In this document: piece after piece, positions 8,694 to 17,563 of the stretch | How positions within the stretch are numbered: position 1 is the stretch's first letter | Layout: every line of letters begins with the position of its first letter | Assembly: GCA_002813895.1 (NCBI GenBank) | Contig: CP024912.1 | Coordinates: forward strand, 310,001-374,000 | Direction: 5' to 3' | DNA: 64,000 nucleotides | From: Cyanobacterium sp. HL-69 | Lineage (GTDB): Bacteria; Cyanobacteriota; Cyanobacteriia; Cyanobacteriales; Cyanobacteriaceae | Program-made: the position numbers and the translations under genes | The notes under the pieces: generated by a model | The model's input: the letters and a program-made list of their open reading frames with translations, nothing else | Told to the model about the DNA's origin: nothing | Database searches by the model: none

Positions 8694-9269
8694 ATGAGAA
8701 AGTTAGTATTGGCGACAAGTAATCAGGGAAAACTAAAGGAAATAGAAAGTTATTTGCAGGGGTTAGATATTGAATTGGTTTTAAAGCCAAAAGATTTAGA
8801 AGTAGAAGAAACTGGCTCAACTTTTATGGAAAATGCTATCTTAAAAGCGAGTCAAGTGGCTTTAGCTATGGGAGAATGGGCGATCGCCGATGACTCTGGT
8901 TTAATGATTGATGTTTTAGACGGAGCACCCGGGCTTTTTTCGGCACGGTATGCCCCCACACCAGAAGAATGTATCGACCGAGTTTTAAAGGAATTGGAAG
9001 GGGAAAATAATCGTCAAGGTCAATTTGTGTGCGCCGTGGCGATCGCCTCTGGGGATGGTAAAATTATCTTGCAAAGTGAAGGAATCTGTCGAGGGGAAAT
9101 TTTAACCCAAAGAAAAGGACAAGGAGGTTTTGGTTATGACCCTATTTTTTATGTGCCAAAAATTGGGCAAACTTTTGCCGAAATTTCCTCCGAAACAAAA
9201 GATAAAATTAGTCATCGGGGACTTGCCTTAGAAAGTCTATTACCTCAATTAAAAGAACTTCTTTCTTAG
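8694..9269 (+). CDS. rdgB: XTP/dITP diphosphatase (RdgB/HAM1 family)
   Basis: Hydrolyses non-canonical purine nucleoside triphosphates (XTP, dITP, ITP) to monophosphate and pyrophosphate, keeping them out of DNA and RNA. The 191-aa protein has the family start LVLATSNQGKLKEI, the catalytic and metal segment ADDSGLMIDVLDGAPG with SARY, and the base-recognition GFGYDPIF and SHRG motifs. Length is typical. It stands alone, ATG start at 8694, 145 bases after the SLOG gene. Confidence 0.96.
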   Translation: MRKLVLATSNQGKLKEIESYLQGLDIELVLKPKDLEVEETGSTFMENAILKASQVALAMGEWAIADDSGLMIDVLDGAPGLFSARYAPTPEECIDRVLKELEGENNRQGQFVCAVAIASGDGKIILQSEGICRGEILTQRKGQGGFGYDPIFYVPKIGQTFAEISSETKDKISHRGLALESLLPQLKELLS

Positions 9270-9279
9270 TATAATTAAG

Positions 9280-9420
9280 TTAATTGATAGTTTCACTCGA
9301 ACTTTTATCCCATCGTTTTAAAATCCCGTAAAAAATTGCAGCAAATAAGGCAAAAAAAGTAACTATTAATATAGATTTAAAACTAAATTTTTGATAGATA
9401 GTAAGATATTCTGGTGTCAT
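9280..9420 (-). CDS. Small single-pass membrane protein, 46 aa
   Basis: An ORF from ATG (9418-9420) to TAA (9280-9282), encoding MTPEYLTIYQKF, then a hydrophobic helix at about residues 17-34 (ILIVTFFALFAAIFYGIL), then KRWDKSSSETIN. A charged cap on each side of one helix is what one expects of a small thylakoid or plasma-membrane subunit. It lies convergent with rdgB and divergent from the receiver-kinase gene and fills an otherwise empty gap. I do not recognise the family; a small photosystem or NDH-1 accessory subunit is one possibility. No strong ribosome binding site. Confidence 0.55.
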   Translation of the reverse strand: MTPEYLTIYQKFSFKSILIVTFFALFAAIFYGILKRWDKSSSETIN

Positions 9421-9582
9421 TGTTACACACAACTTTATATCCAAAAGTAAACTTTGTTGAAATTTAACAGAATTTCTAAAATTAAATTAACCTAAAGGAA
9501 TATAATTTAAACTAAGGAGTCATAGATTAAATAAGCTCTTCAAAGAGCGAAAATTTCAAACTATTTACCATCTCAAAGGGTC

Positions 9583-10683
9583 ATGTATAGAATTCTGATA
9601 GTTGAAGATGAGCTAATTGCGGCCGAAAGTCTTTCTCTCGATCTCAAAAAACTCGGATACGAAGTAATTGGTATCGTTAGCACTGGACCAAAAGCCATTC
9701 AAAAAGCGCAAGATTCTTCACCTGACTTAGTTTTGATGGATATAATGCTTAAAGGCTCTATGGACGGTATTACGGCGGCTCATGAAATTTATCGCCTCCT
9801 CAAAATTCCCATCATTTATTTAAGCGCCTATGCCGATGCTCAAACCTTAAAAAGGGCGCAAAAAATTCCAGCCTATGGATACCTAGTCAAGCCTTACAAG
9901 ATTGCTGACATTACTACTACTATTACCATCGCCTTATCTAAATTTGAAGAAGATTCCCGCACAGAGTCTAATTTACTAAAGCAACAAAAATTAAATCAAA
10001 TCAAAACCCAAGCCCTGGCAACTGCTTCCCATGATTTACGAGCGCCCCTTACCAGTATTTTGGGATATACCGAATTAATAAAAGACTATGGGGATAAATT
10101 ATCCGCTGATAAAAAAGAAAGGTACTTTAATTTTATCAAAAGTGCGATCGTCGAAATGAATGATTCTCTCGAAGATTTATTACTAATTAGTAAAGCAGAA
10201 GAAGGAAAAATAACCCTATATCCAGACCAATTTGATTTAGTACAATTCCTACAAAGTTTGATAGATGAACAGAATAATTTAACCGATAAACATACTATTA
10301 ATTTTCACTGTCAAGAGTCTGCTTACGAGGCTTACCTAGATAGGAAAATGTTACATCATATCCTCAATAACTTAATTTCTAATGCTATTAAATATTCTCC
10401 TGATGGAGGAGATATTGACCTAACCTTATGTTGTGAACCAGATAATATTTTACTTACTATAGAAGACTATGGCATTGGTATTCCTGATAATTATAAACAT
10501 AAATTATTTCAGTTATTTGAAAGGGCTGATAATGTGGCAGGAATTAAAGGTAATGGTTTAGGTTTATCTATTGTTAAAAAAGCTGTAGAAATTCATGGGG
10601 GAGAAATTACTGTGGAAAGTGAAGAAAATAAAGGTACTAAATTTAGTATCAATATTCCCAAAATTTATTACAGTGAATTATGA
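9583..10683 (+). CDS. Receiver domain-histidine kinase fusion protein
   Basis: A 366-aa soluble protein with a response-regulator receiver first (residues about 3-120; phospho-acceptor Asp53 in LVLMDIM, Lys103 in LVKPY), then HisKA with His150 in ATASHDLRAPL, then a HATPase_c domain (ISNAIKYS, EDYGIGIP, GNGLGLSIVKKA). No membrane segment. This order, receiver before kinase, suggests it takes phosphate from another kinase or uses the receiver as an input switch, then phosphorylates an unknown regulator. No output regulator gene is adjacent. It overlaps the downstream oxidoreductase by 4 bases (ATGA), so the two are translationally coupled. Confidence 0.93.
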   Translation: MYRILIVEDELIAAESLSLDLKKLGYEVIGIVSTGPKAIQKAQDSSPDLVLMDIMLKGSMDGITAAHEIYRLLKIPIIYLSAYADAQTLKRAQKIPAYGYLVKPYKIADITTTITIALSKFEEDSRTESNLLKQQKLNQIKTQALATASHDLRAPLTSILGYTELIKDYGDKLSADKKERYFNFIKSAIVEMNDSLEDLLLISKAEEGKITLYPDQFDLVQFLQSLIDEQNNLTDKHTINFHCQESAYEAYLDRKMLHHILNNLISNAIKYSPDGGDIDLTLCCEPDNILLTIEDYGIGIPDNYKHKLFQLFERADNVAGIKGNGLGLSIVKKAVEIHGGEITVESEENKGTKFSINIPKIYYSEL

Positions 10684-11798
10684 AACAATTAGTTTTAGTT
10701 GGCGGTGGACATAGCCATGCGATCGCCCTTAAAATGTATTATGATAACCCTATTAAAAATGTTAAAATAACCTTAATTAATGAAGTAAAAAAGACTCCCT
10801 ATTCAGGAATGCTTCCTGCTCACATAGCAGGGTATTATAACTTTCATCAAACCCATATCAACCTAGAAAAATTAGCCCAAAAAACTAACAGTAACTTAAT
10901 GGTTGATCAAGTAATAGACATTAATCCGACACAACAAAAAGTTTATTGCTTATCAGGAAACACCATTAAATATGACCTTTTATCCATCGACATTGGTAGT
11001 ACCCCCGATGATAGTCAAATAAAAGGAGCAAAAGAATATGCCATTAGGGCAAAACCTGTGCCAACTTTACTAGAAAAATGGGAAGCAATTATTAATGATT
11101 TAAATAACAATCCTAATCAAAATATTACCTTAAATATTATTGGAGGGGGTGCAGGAGGGGTCGAACTTGCTCTTAATATGCACAAAAGATTAACTGATAT
11201 TGTAACAGCAAAACAAGTAAATATTAATATTATCAATAGAGGTCAAGTATTATTAAATAGTCATAATATACGTGCTAGTAAACTTTTTAATAACCTTTTA
11301 GAAAAAAAAGATATTAATATCATCTTAGAGACAGAAATAGTAGAAATTTGCTCAGATAAAGTTATTACAAAAAAAGGAAACATTATTAAAGGAGATTATA
11401 CCTTTTTGGTTACTAATGCTTCCCCCGCATCATGGCTAAAAAATACAGGTTTAAGCATTGATAAAAAAGGATTTATTTTAGTCAAAAATACCCTACAAAC
11501 CCTATCCCATGACAATATTTTTGCTACAGGAGACATCGCCACCATCAAAGATAATCCTAGCCCCAAGGCGGGAGTTTTTGCAGTTAGACAAGGTAAACCG
11601 TTATATAACAACTGGCGATTACTATTAGAAGGAAAAAGCCTTAATTCTTATTATCCCCAATCTTTTTATTTAAGTTTGATTGGTACTGGGGACAAAAAAG
11701 CAGTAGCTATTTGGGGGAATTGTGCTTATTTATCTAAGGTTTTTTGGTATCTAAAGGATTACATTGATAAAAAATTTATGGAGCAATTTTCCAGCTGA
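10680..11798 (+). CDS. FAD/NAD(P)-dependent oxidoreductase of the SelD-fusion / NDH-2-like type
   Basis: A 372-aa flavoprotein. LVLVGGGHSHAIAL (residues 4-17) is the FAD Rossmann loop, LNIIGGGAGGVELALNM is the NAD(P) loop, and IFATGDIAT is the C-terminal FAD contact. The GGGHSH start is characteristic of the oxidoreductase half that many cyanobacteria carry fused to selenide-water dikinase (SelD). The SelD half is absent here: the protein stops right after the flavoprotein. The substrate is unknown; quinone or a small thiol/selenium compound is possible. Coupling to the receiver-kinase gene by ATGA hints at redox-linked signalling. Confidence 0.82.
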   Translation: MKQLVLVGGGHSHAIALKMYYDNPIKNVKITLINEVKKTPYSGMLPAHIAGYYNFHQTHINLEKLAQKTNSNLMVDQVIDINPTQQKVYCLSGNTIKYDLLSIDIGSTPDDSQIKGAKEYAIRAKPVPTLLEKWEAIINDLNNNPNQNITLNIIGGGAGGVELALNMHKRLTDIVTAKQVNINIINRGQVLLNSHNIRASKLFNNLLEKKDINIILETEIVEICSDKVITKKGNIIKGDYTFLVTNASPASWLKNTGLSIDKKGFILVKNTLQTLSHDNIFATGDIATIKDNPSPKAGVFAVRQGKPLYNNWRLLLEGKSLNSYYPQSFYLSLIGTGDKKAVAIWGNCAYLSKVFWYLKDYIDKKFMEQFSS

Positions 11799-11805
11799 AT
11801 AAATC

Positions 11806-11894
11806 ATACTAAATCCGAGTTATAAACTGTACTTTTATTTATCATTGATTGGCAATAGGCTTAAGCCCATTGTTCGTTTTATTAGTCTACTTTT
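11806..11894 (-). repeat. Degenerate MITE-like element with one ATACTAAATCC end
   Basis: The plus strand begins ATACTAAATCCGAG, the same terminal sequence as the repeats at 17564, 20448 and 49064. The other side reads TTATTAGTCTACTTTT, the reverse complement of AAAAGTAGACTAATAA in the 17564-17656 element. The outer terminal repeat on that side is missing. It is therefore probably a decayed, inverted relative of the 93-bp element. Confidence 0.5.
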
Positions 11895-11902
11895 CTTTTT
11901 TT

Positions 11903-12979
11903 TTAATGCCGAGAAACATCCATTGATTTGATGATTTTCGCTAAAATTTTCGCACTATCAAACAAGGCTAATTTTTTACAATTATTACTCATCTGCTTTA
12001 ACTTAACCTTATCCTTAATTAAGTTCGTAACGGTTTTTTCCAAGACATCGGGAGTTAAATCATTTTGACGAAATAATACCGCTGCGTTTTCTTGGGCAAA
12101 GACTTGAGCATTAAAAAATTGATGGTCTTCAGCAGCAAAGGGAAAAGGAATCAACACCGAAGGAGTTTTCGTGATTGCCAATTCCGTCAAAGCACTAGCC
12201 CCAGAGCGACTAATGGCAAAATCTGCCCGATTTAACAACCCTGCCATATTGTCATAAAAGGTCATTTCGATATAGTTGGGATGTTCAAATGTACCAAAAT
12301 CATCATCTCTATTCCCCGTTAAATGGACTATATACCAACCATTTTTCAACCAATAAGGGGCGCACTGTCTCACTAATTTATTAAGGGCTACGGCTCCCTG
12401 AGAGCCTCCCATGGCCACAATTACAGGCACACTGTCAGGGATTTTAAAATCTAGGGTTTCAGGGGATAAAAATTCTTGGCGCACAGGGGTGCTTACCCAT
12501 TGGGTTTTTGTTTTTGGTAAATATTTTTTTGTGCCTTCAAAACCGATGCCCACTAGGTTGCATTGTTTTCCTAACAGTTTGGTTACTTTACCTGGTATGT
12601 AGTTTGATTCGTGCAAAATTACAGGAACTTTGGCTAGTTTTGCCCCCAAAATAGCAGGTGCGGAGATGTAACCCCCTGTGGTGAATACTAAGTCTATTTT
12701 TTCCCTTTTTATTAGTTTATAAGTAAAGGCGATCGCCCTTAGCATTTTGGCAAAGAGAAAAACAGTTTTAACCCCAAACTTAGTTTGAAAACCATCAATA
12801 TCAACAGTGCGTAAAGGATAAAAATCAGGCACTATGGAAGTCTCAAGGCGATTTGGCACCCCTAACCATTGAATCTCGTAGCTAGACAATTCTTGGGCAA
12901 CAGCAAGGGCAGGAAATAAATGTCCCCCAGTGCCACTGGCAGCGATTAACAGTTTCGACTTATGATCAGACACAATCAA
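11903..12979 (-). CDS. murG: UDP-N-acetylglucosamine--MurNAc-pentapeptide pyrophosphoryl-undecaprenol GlcNAc transferase
   Basis: Adds GlcNAc to lipid I to form lipid II at the cytoplasmic face of the membrane, the last intracellular step of peptidoglycan precursor synthesis. The 358-aa protein has the N-terminal ASGTGGHLFPALAVA loop, a second MGGSQGA loop, and the donor-binding SRSGASALTELA and PFPFAAEDHQFFNA motifs of GT28. The start is TTG at 12979 or the GTG two codons later; no in-frame ATG precedes the core. It is not in a dcw cluster, as is common in cyanobacteria. Confidence 0.95.
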   Translation of the reverse strand: MIVSDHKSKLLIAASGTGGHLFPALAVAQELSSYEIQWLGVPNRLETSIVPDFYPLRTVDIDGFQTKFGVKTVFLFAKMLRAIAFTYKLIKREKIDLVFTTGGYISAPAILGAKLAKVPVILHESNYIPGKVTKLLGKQCNLVGIGFEGTKKYLPKTKTQWVSTPVRQEFLSPETLDFKIPDSVPVIVAMGGSQGAVALNKLVRQCAPYWLKNGWYIVHLTGNRDDDFGTFEHPNYIEMTFYDNMAGLLNRADFAISRSGASALTELAITKTPSVLIPFPFAAEDHQFFNAQVFAQENAAVLFRQNDLTPDVLEKTVTNLIKDKVKLKQMSNNCKKLALFDSAKILAKIIKSMDVSRH

Positions 12980-13182
12980 GATAATTAATAATCAACAGTA
13001 AAAGTTTTTGCAGGTATAAAAATCTTAACTGCTATATACCGAGGTAAACCAAAGAACTAACAGTTAAGGGTTATTACTAGGTTACAAAAACCCGATTATA
13101 CTTTACCATTAAAAAATCAATAGTTAATAATCAAAAATTAAAGGGTATTCAACCCACACCAAAAATAACCCAGCAAAAAATC

Positions 13183-14016
13183 ATGATCTACTTTTGGCAA
13201 CAAGTATATAATTTTTGTCAGCATATTACCACCCGTATCGGAGACAAGTTATTAGAAGACTTTGCCAAATTAGAACCCACTCGCAAAGCCGATGGTAGCC
13301 TCGTTACCGCCGCTGATAAGTGGGCAGATAAAGAAATTAGAGACGCCATCAAGCAATGTTTCCCTACCCATGGCATTCTTACCGAAGAAACCGAGCATCT
13401 ACTACCCATGAATGATTGGTGTTGGGTAATTGATCCCATTGATGGTACTACCAACTTTACCAGAGGAATTCCCATCTGGGGTATTTCCATCGGACTACTC
13501 TTCAAAGGTACCCCCGTATTTGGTTTTGTTCATTTTCCCCAAATCCAACAAACCTACCACGGTTATTATTATGACGACACAGGCTTAACAGGGCCAAAAG
13601 GTGCATATCTAAATGGAGATCGCATCTACACCAGCACCGCCGACGCTAGTATGAACCACATCTTCACCCTCTGTGCCAGAAGCACCGAAGTTCTTACCCG
13701 TTACTTCCCCTGCAAAATCAGACTCACAGGAGTCGCCAGTTATAATATGCTACTCGTTGCCTGTGGTGCCGCCCTAGGAGCCGTAGAAGCCACCCCCAAA
13801 ATTTGGGACATAGCAGGAGCCTACCCCATCCTCAGAGCCGCAGGAGGACAATTAGTACACCTAGAACCTGACCCCGTCTTTCCCCTTCCCCAAGGAGTTG
13901 ATTACAGCCATAGAGGATTTCCCTCCCTCTGTGTTGCCCATCCCAAACTCATCAACGAATTTAAACCCCTCGTTGAATTTATCGGCGAAAAAGCTCTTCA
14001 ACACTCCCCATCCTAG
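13183..14016 (+). CDS. Inositol monophosphatase-family phosphatase
   Basis: A 277-aa Mg2+-dependent phosphatase. The metal-binding motifs are ILTEETE, DPIDGTTNF and the C-terminal WDIAGAYPILRAAGG. The substrate cannot be told from sequence alone: inositol-1-phosphate, histidinol-phosphate (HisN type) or another phosphomonoester are all possible. It stands alone on the plus strand, divergent from murG, and converges on the DUF3493 gene with a 20-base gap. Confidence 0.88.
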   Translation: MIYFWQQVYNFCQHITTRIGDKLLEDFAKLEPTRKADGSLVTAADKWADKEIRDAIKQCFPTHGILTEETEHLLPMNDWCWVIDPIDGTTNFTRGIPIWGISIGLLFKGTPVFGFVHFPQIQQTYHGYYYDDTGLTGPKGAYLNGDRIYTSTADASMNHIFTLCARSTEVLTRYFPCKIRLTGVASYNMLLVACGAALGAVEATPKIWDIAGAYPILRAAGGQLVHLEPDPVFPLPQGVDYSHRGFPSLCVAHPKLINEFKPLVEFIGEKALQHSPS

Positions 14017-14036
14017 GGCTATTCGATTACAAAATG

Positions 14037-14336
14037 TCAAGCATCTTTCTTCTTATCCAACTTGAATAAAAAAACCATCAAAGCAATTACCCCTATCTGT
14101 ACCAACAAATTACCAACATTATCCTCCACACTTCTACCCGCCAAAATCTGAGTAAAAAAAATAAAAGCCCCAATAGCCCCCGAAGCCCCAAAACCAATAT
14201 AAACAAATCGACGTAAGCCCCGATAAGGAGCTTCTGCTTCTGCCTTTAAATAAGCATACTTTTCGGGATTACTTTGTTTTAAACTAGCACCAGTATTCTT
14301 CTCATTAAAATCCCGTTGATTCGCTTTATCACTCAT
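14037..14336 (-). CDS. DUF3493 membrane protein
   Basis: A 99-aa protein of the DUF3493 family found in cyanobacteria and chloroplasts; plant members are linked to low photosystem II accumulation. A soluble N-terminus (1-38) leads to YRGLRRFVYIGFGASGAIG, the family core, with two membrane helices (about 43-65 and 75-92). A role in photosystem assembly is inference from plant homologues. It lies 22 bases downstream of the DUF2358 gene on the same strand, so the two are likely one transcription unit. Confidence 0.82.
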   Translation of the reverse strand: MSDKANQRDFNEKNTGASLKQSNPEKYAYLKAEAEAPYRGLRRFVYIGFGASGAIGAFIFFTQILAGRSVEDNVGNLLVQIGVIALMVFLFKLDKKKDA

Positions 14337-14358
14337 AAAAAAATTGTATTAAAAATAA

Positions 14359-14739
14359 TTATTGAAAAGGAAAATGTTGCTTAATCATATGCCAAAAAGG
14401 CTTATCCCAATAGTCATAATGACCAACAACCAAATCATCCTTTAACTTTAGCTCACTACGACCAGAAACAGAAATAAAAGGCTTCCAAGGTAAAGGACTA
14501 TTCCATGACATCGTCCAGCGGGTATTAATTTGCCCTCCATCCTGCTCAATCTCATGAAGTTCTAAATGTAAATTTTGAAACCATTTTTTCAAAAAAGCAA
14601 TCATTTCCTGATACTTTTTTAAGCCCTGAAAATCATAAACAGGATCCTTAAAACGAACATCCTCAGCATAAATGCTGTAAGTCTGATTTTCTGGAAATCT
14701 CTTATAATCCTCTTCAATAATTTTTACTAAGTTCATCAA
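14359..14739 (-). CDS. DUF2358 (SnoaL/NTF2-like) protein
   Basis: A 126-aa soluble protein of the DUF2358 family found in cyanobacteria and plants, with an NTF2/SnoaL-like alpha+beta fold. Recognised by YAEDVRFKDPVYDFQGLKKY and by GHYDYWDKP near the C-terminus. No catalytic role is established; homologues are generally treated as chloroplast or cyanobacterial proteins of unknown function. It precedes the DUF3493 gene on the same strand. Confidence 0.82.
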   Translation of the reverse strand: MMNLVKIIEEDYKRFPENQTYSIYAEDVRFKDPVYDFQGLKKYQEMIAFLKKWFQNLHLELHEIEQDGGQINTRWTMSWNSPLPWKPFISVSGRSELKLKDDLVVGHYDYWDKPFWHMIKQHFPFQ

Positions 14740-14855
14740 TTTATAAATTAATTAACGCAATTATCTTAGTATAACAATCCTCCACAGTTTCCCGAAAAAT
14801 TATCTCACATACAAAAAGTAAACGTTGTTAATTTTCTTATTATTTTATTAGTATT

Positions 14856-16388
14856 TTAAGCATTGATTTCATCATCATTATTAACCTCCAAATCCTTTAA
14901 AATATCTACTTTCATCGCTTCTAAATCTGACTGTAATTTTTTCTTACTAACTAGAGCTTGACGTTTATCTTCAATATTAAGCATATTACTCACAGAAACC
15001 CATTGCTTAATATTAGTACGTTGTTTAAGCATTACCTTAAAAGGTAAAAAATTAATACACTTATTTGATTTATTAAGAGGAAAAAACAGAAGATAATATT
15101 TCTTAGAATCACTCAATAAATTAGCAATTTGCTGACCCATATTAGTTTTTAAATCTAAATAACAAGGAAGCCAACGAGCTCCCAAATCATGACTATACAA
15201 AACAGTCAACCACAAAATCATCGGATAAGGATAACTTTGGAAAATAAAACGACTGTAGCGAACATTGGTCATTCTATGGTCAATATCATCATCATCTAAC
15301 ATAGTACAAAGGGTAAGGACTTGTTCATTTTCGTATTTTGTGACACGAGGAAAGACAATTTTCTGTTGAGGTTTATTCGCTGGCCATTTACTTTTTAATA
15401 AAAAAGAATTTAAGTCTTCTTTCTTTTCCTCAATTGTATTAGTTAATAAGTAAGTAGTTTGACTGCTACCACTAGAAGTTGAATCAGGAAAAGGACTAAA
15501 ATTAAAAATTTTACGACCCATTAAATCTAACTTTTGTCTTATTTCTCCCACATTTTGCGGCCTATATCGGGGAATTTTTTTTAAACATTGCATAATTAAC
15601 TCCCTTAACTCTGAGGGAATATCCAACTCAGGGGGTAAATCATTGGGAGGAATTTCTACATGAGCCTTATACCATTCTCCCACAGAGTTATGTTCTAGCT
15701 GCCAAGGTAATTTTTTGGTTAACATCTCATACATGATGATACCCAAACTATAAATATCGGCTCGGTTATCCACATCATACCCTTGCAACTGTTCAGGGGA
15801 AGCATAGCGAGGAGTGCCAACAAATTCTTCTTGGTTATTATGTTCCTCCTCTTGAGCCAACTTGGCAATACCAAAGTCAAGAATTTTTACTTTTTCTTTA
15901 CCGTCATCACCATCAATGACAAAAATATTAGTAGGTTTTAAGTCTCTATGGATAACGGGGCATACTTTACCATGGAAAATAATGCCATTATGGGCAGTTT
16001 CTAGGGCAAGGCAAATTTGACGAGTCAAATGAAAAAAAGTTTCGAGAGAGATAGTATGGAATTCAATAAAATCAGCAAGGTTTTCCCCTTCTAATAATTC
16101 CATCACATAAAAGGGAATTTTATTTTGGTCAATGCCATAGTCACTTACTCTAACGATATTGGGACAGATTTCTGATAATAAGGCGCTAATGGTAGCCTCT
16201 TGCTGGAATCTATCTATCATCTTCATATCATCGAGAGCTTTCGCCAATATTTTTACAGCCACAGTGCTTTGTCGGGAGGCTTTATCTTTGGCACGATAGA
16301 CCTTGCCCATAGCTCCTGAGCCTACTATTTCCAGTAGTTGATAGCGCTGCACTAACAAATTTTCGGCGGATGACTCCCTACTGTTCAT
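14856..16388 (-). CDS. Serine/threonine protein kinase with a novel C-terminal region
   Basis: A 510-aa Hanks-type kinase. The glycine loop GSGAMGKV (23-30), Lys46 in VAVKIL, HRDLKPTN (147-154), DFG (171-173), GTPRYASPEQ and DIYSLGIIMYEML are all present, so it should be active. The kinase domain ends near residue 290. Residues about 330-510 form a compact region of no family I recognise, with a hydrophobic stretch YPMILWLTVLYS and a YYLLFFPLN segment. There is no clear membrane helix, PASTA or WD repeat. Minus strand, alone, 116 bases upstream of the DUF2358 gene. Confidence 0.9.
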   Translation of the reverse strand: MNSRESSAENLLVQRYQLLEIVGSGAMGKVYRAKDKASRQSTVAVKILAKALDDMKMIDRFQQEATISALLSEICPNIVRVSDYGIDQNKIPFYVMELLEGENLADFIEFHTISLETFFHLTRQICLALETAHNGIIFHGKVCPVIHRDLKPTNIFVIDGDDGKEKVKILDFGIAKLAQEEEHNNQEEFVGTPRYASPEQLQGYDVDNRADIYSLGIIMYEMLTKKLPWQLEHNSVGEWYKAHVEIPPNDLPPELDIPSELRELIMQCLKKIPRYRPQNVGEIRQKLDLMGRKIFNFSPFPDSTSSGSSQTTYLLTNTIEEKKEDLNSFLLKSKWPANKPQQKIVFPRVTKYENEQVLTLCTMLDDDDIDHRMTNVRYSRFIFQSYPYPMILWLTVLYSHDLGARWLPCYLDLKTNMGQQIANLLSDSKKYYLLFFPLNKSNKCINFLPFKVMLKQRTNIKQWVSVSNMLNIEDKRQALVSKKKLQSDLEAMKVDILKDLEVNNDDEINA

Positions 16389-16587
16389 TGTTGCTTATTA
16401 TTCTCTTTGGTTATCTCATTATTATATATTTTTAAGCAAAAGTTATTATTAATTAGGCTTTGCAGAGAAAGTTTTATGCTTATCAGTTTTATAAATTGTT
16501 TTAGTGGCAGTTATAAAAGATATGATGTTAAGATGTTTACGAAACTTAATAATTAAACTCAATAAATATAAAAGGAGACTCTAAATT

Positions 16588-16758
16588 ATGGCAAAGACTC
16601 AACCTACCACCACCCCTAATGTACAAGAGCCTAAGTTCGGTTTTAATGGCTACGCAGAAAAGTTGAACGGTAGAGCCGCAATGATTGGTTTTATTATTAC
16701 CCTAGGTATTGAATACGCCACAGGACAAGGCTTACTCGCTTGGCTTGGTCTAGTATAG
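16588..16758 (+). CDS. hli: High-light-inducible protein (one-helix LHC-like)
   Basis: A 56-aa protein, MAKTQPTTTPNVQEPKFGF followed by the chlorophyll-binding helix signature EKLNGRAAMIGF and a second hydrophobic half ending LLAWLGLV. Hlips bind chlorophyll and carotenoid in thylakoids, dissipate excess energy and help photosystem II assembly. The Glu, Asn and Arg ligands of the helix are present. A good Shine-Dalgarno, AAGGAG, sits 10 bases before the ATG. It is transcribed alone and is followed by a hairpin terminator 22 bases after the stop. Expression is expected to rise under high light (family knowledge). Confidence 0.94.
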   Translation: MAKTQPTTTPNVQEPKFGFNGYAEKLNGRAAMIGFIITLGIEYATGQGLLAWLGLV

Positions 16759-16780
16759 GTCAATGAATGGAAAAAACAAG

Positions 16781-16804
16781 CAAGGGGTTTGCCCCTTGTT
16801 TTAA
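16781..16804. terminator. Bidirectional terminator between hli and nth
   Basis: Perfect arms CAAGGGG / CCCCTTG at 16781-16798 with a 4-base loop, followed by TTTT on the plus strand. On the minus strand the hairpin is followed by CTTG and a T6 run, so it can serve both hli and the converging nth gene, whose stop codon lies at its edge. Confidence 0.7.
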
Positions 16805-17457
16805 GATGCTTTCTTATGGTTTTTTTTATAAAAAGAACATAGTTCGGCTAGTTGACACACATCACATTGGGGCTTTCTAGCGTTACATACAGCCCTACCG
16901 TGATAGATAATACTGATAGAAAAGTTTTCCCATTCTGGTTGGGGTAATAATTTCATCAAATCTTTTTCGATTTGTACGGGTTGGCTATTTTTGGTTAACC
17001 CTAAGCGGTTACTAAGTCTCTTTACATGGGTATCCACGGTAACACCTTCAATAATACCAAAGGCATGGGCAAGAACTACATTAGCTGTTTTTCGAGCTAC
17101 CCCAGGAAGGGTGAGTAATTCTTTCATGGTTTGAGGTACTTCTCCGTTAAATTCATCGACAATTTTGAGACAGGCACCTTGGATATTTTTGGCTTTGTTA
17201 CGAAAAAAACCTGTAGAGTGGATCAGTGTTTCTATTTCTTCCCTATGGCCATGGGCAAGGCTGGGGGCATCGGGAAATTGAGCAAACAGGTTAGGGGTAA
17301 CTTTATTTACTCGTTCATCGGTACACTGGGCAGAGAGGATGGTGGCAACGAGGAGTTGAACGGGGGTTTCATAGTCCAAGCTACAGGTGGCATCGGGATA
17401 AAGGGTTTTTAGGATAGAAAGAATTTCTTGAGCTTTTCTTTTTTTTATCAGTCTCAT
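16801..17457 (-). CDS. nth: Endonuclease III
   Basis: DNA glycosylase/AP lyase that removes oxidised pyrimidines in base-excision repair. The 218-aa protein has the helix-hairpin-helix LLTLPGVARKTANVVLA with the catalytic Lys, the catalytic Asp in GVTVDTHVKRL, and the [4Fe-4S] cluster pattern C-x6-C-x2-C-x5-C at the C-terminus (CNARKPQCDVCQLAELC). Length and all catalytic residues are normal. Single gene on the minus strand, converging on hli. Confidence 0.96.
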   Translation of the reverse strand: MRLIKKRKAQEILSILKTLYPDATCSLDYETPVQLLVATILSAQCTDERVNKVTPNLFAQFPDAPSLAHGHREEIETLIHSTGFFRNKAKNIQGACLKIVDEFNGEVPQTMKELLTLPGVARKTANVVLAHAFGIIEGVTVDTHVKRLSNRLGLTKNSQPVQIEKDLMKLLPQPEWENFSISIIYHGRAVCNARKPQCDVCQLAELCSFYKKNHKKAS

Positions 17458-17563
17458 GGGGAGGTGTTAAGTTTTGCTAGGCATTAAGTTACAACAGTGT
17501 TAAATAATAGTATGGAATATTATTGGATTACAATAAGCACATAGCAACTGAAATATTATAGTT

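Noticed and set aside
16538-16557. Possible HLR1/RpaB box (TTTACGAAACTTAATAA) upstream of hli
   Set aside because: Only the first half fits the repeated KTTACAWW pattern; the second half has several mismatches.
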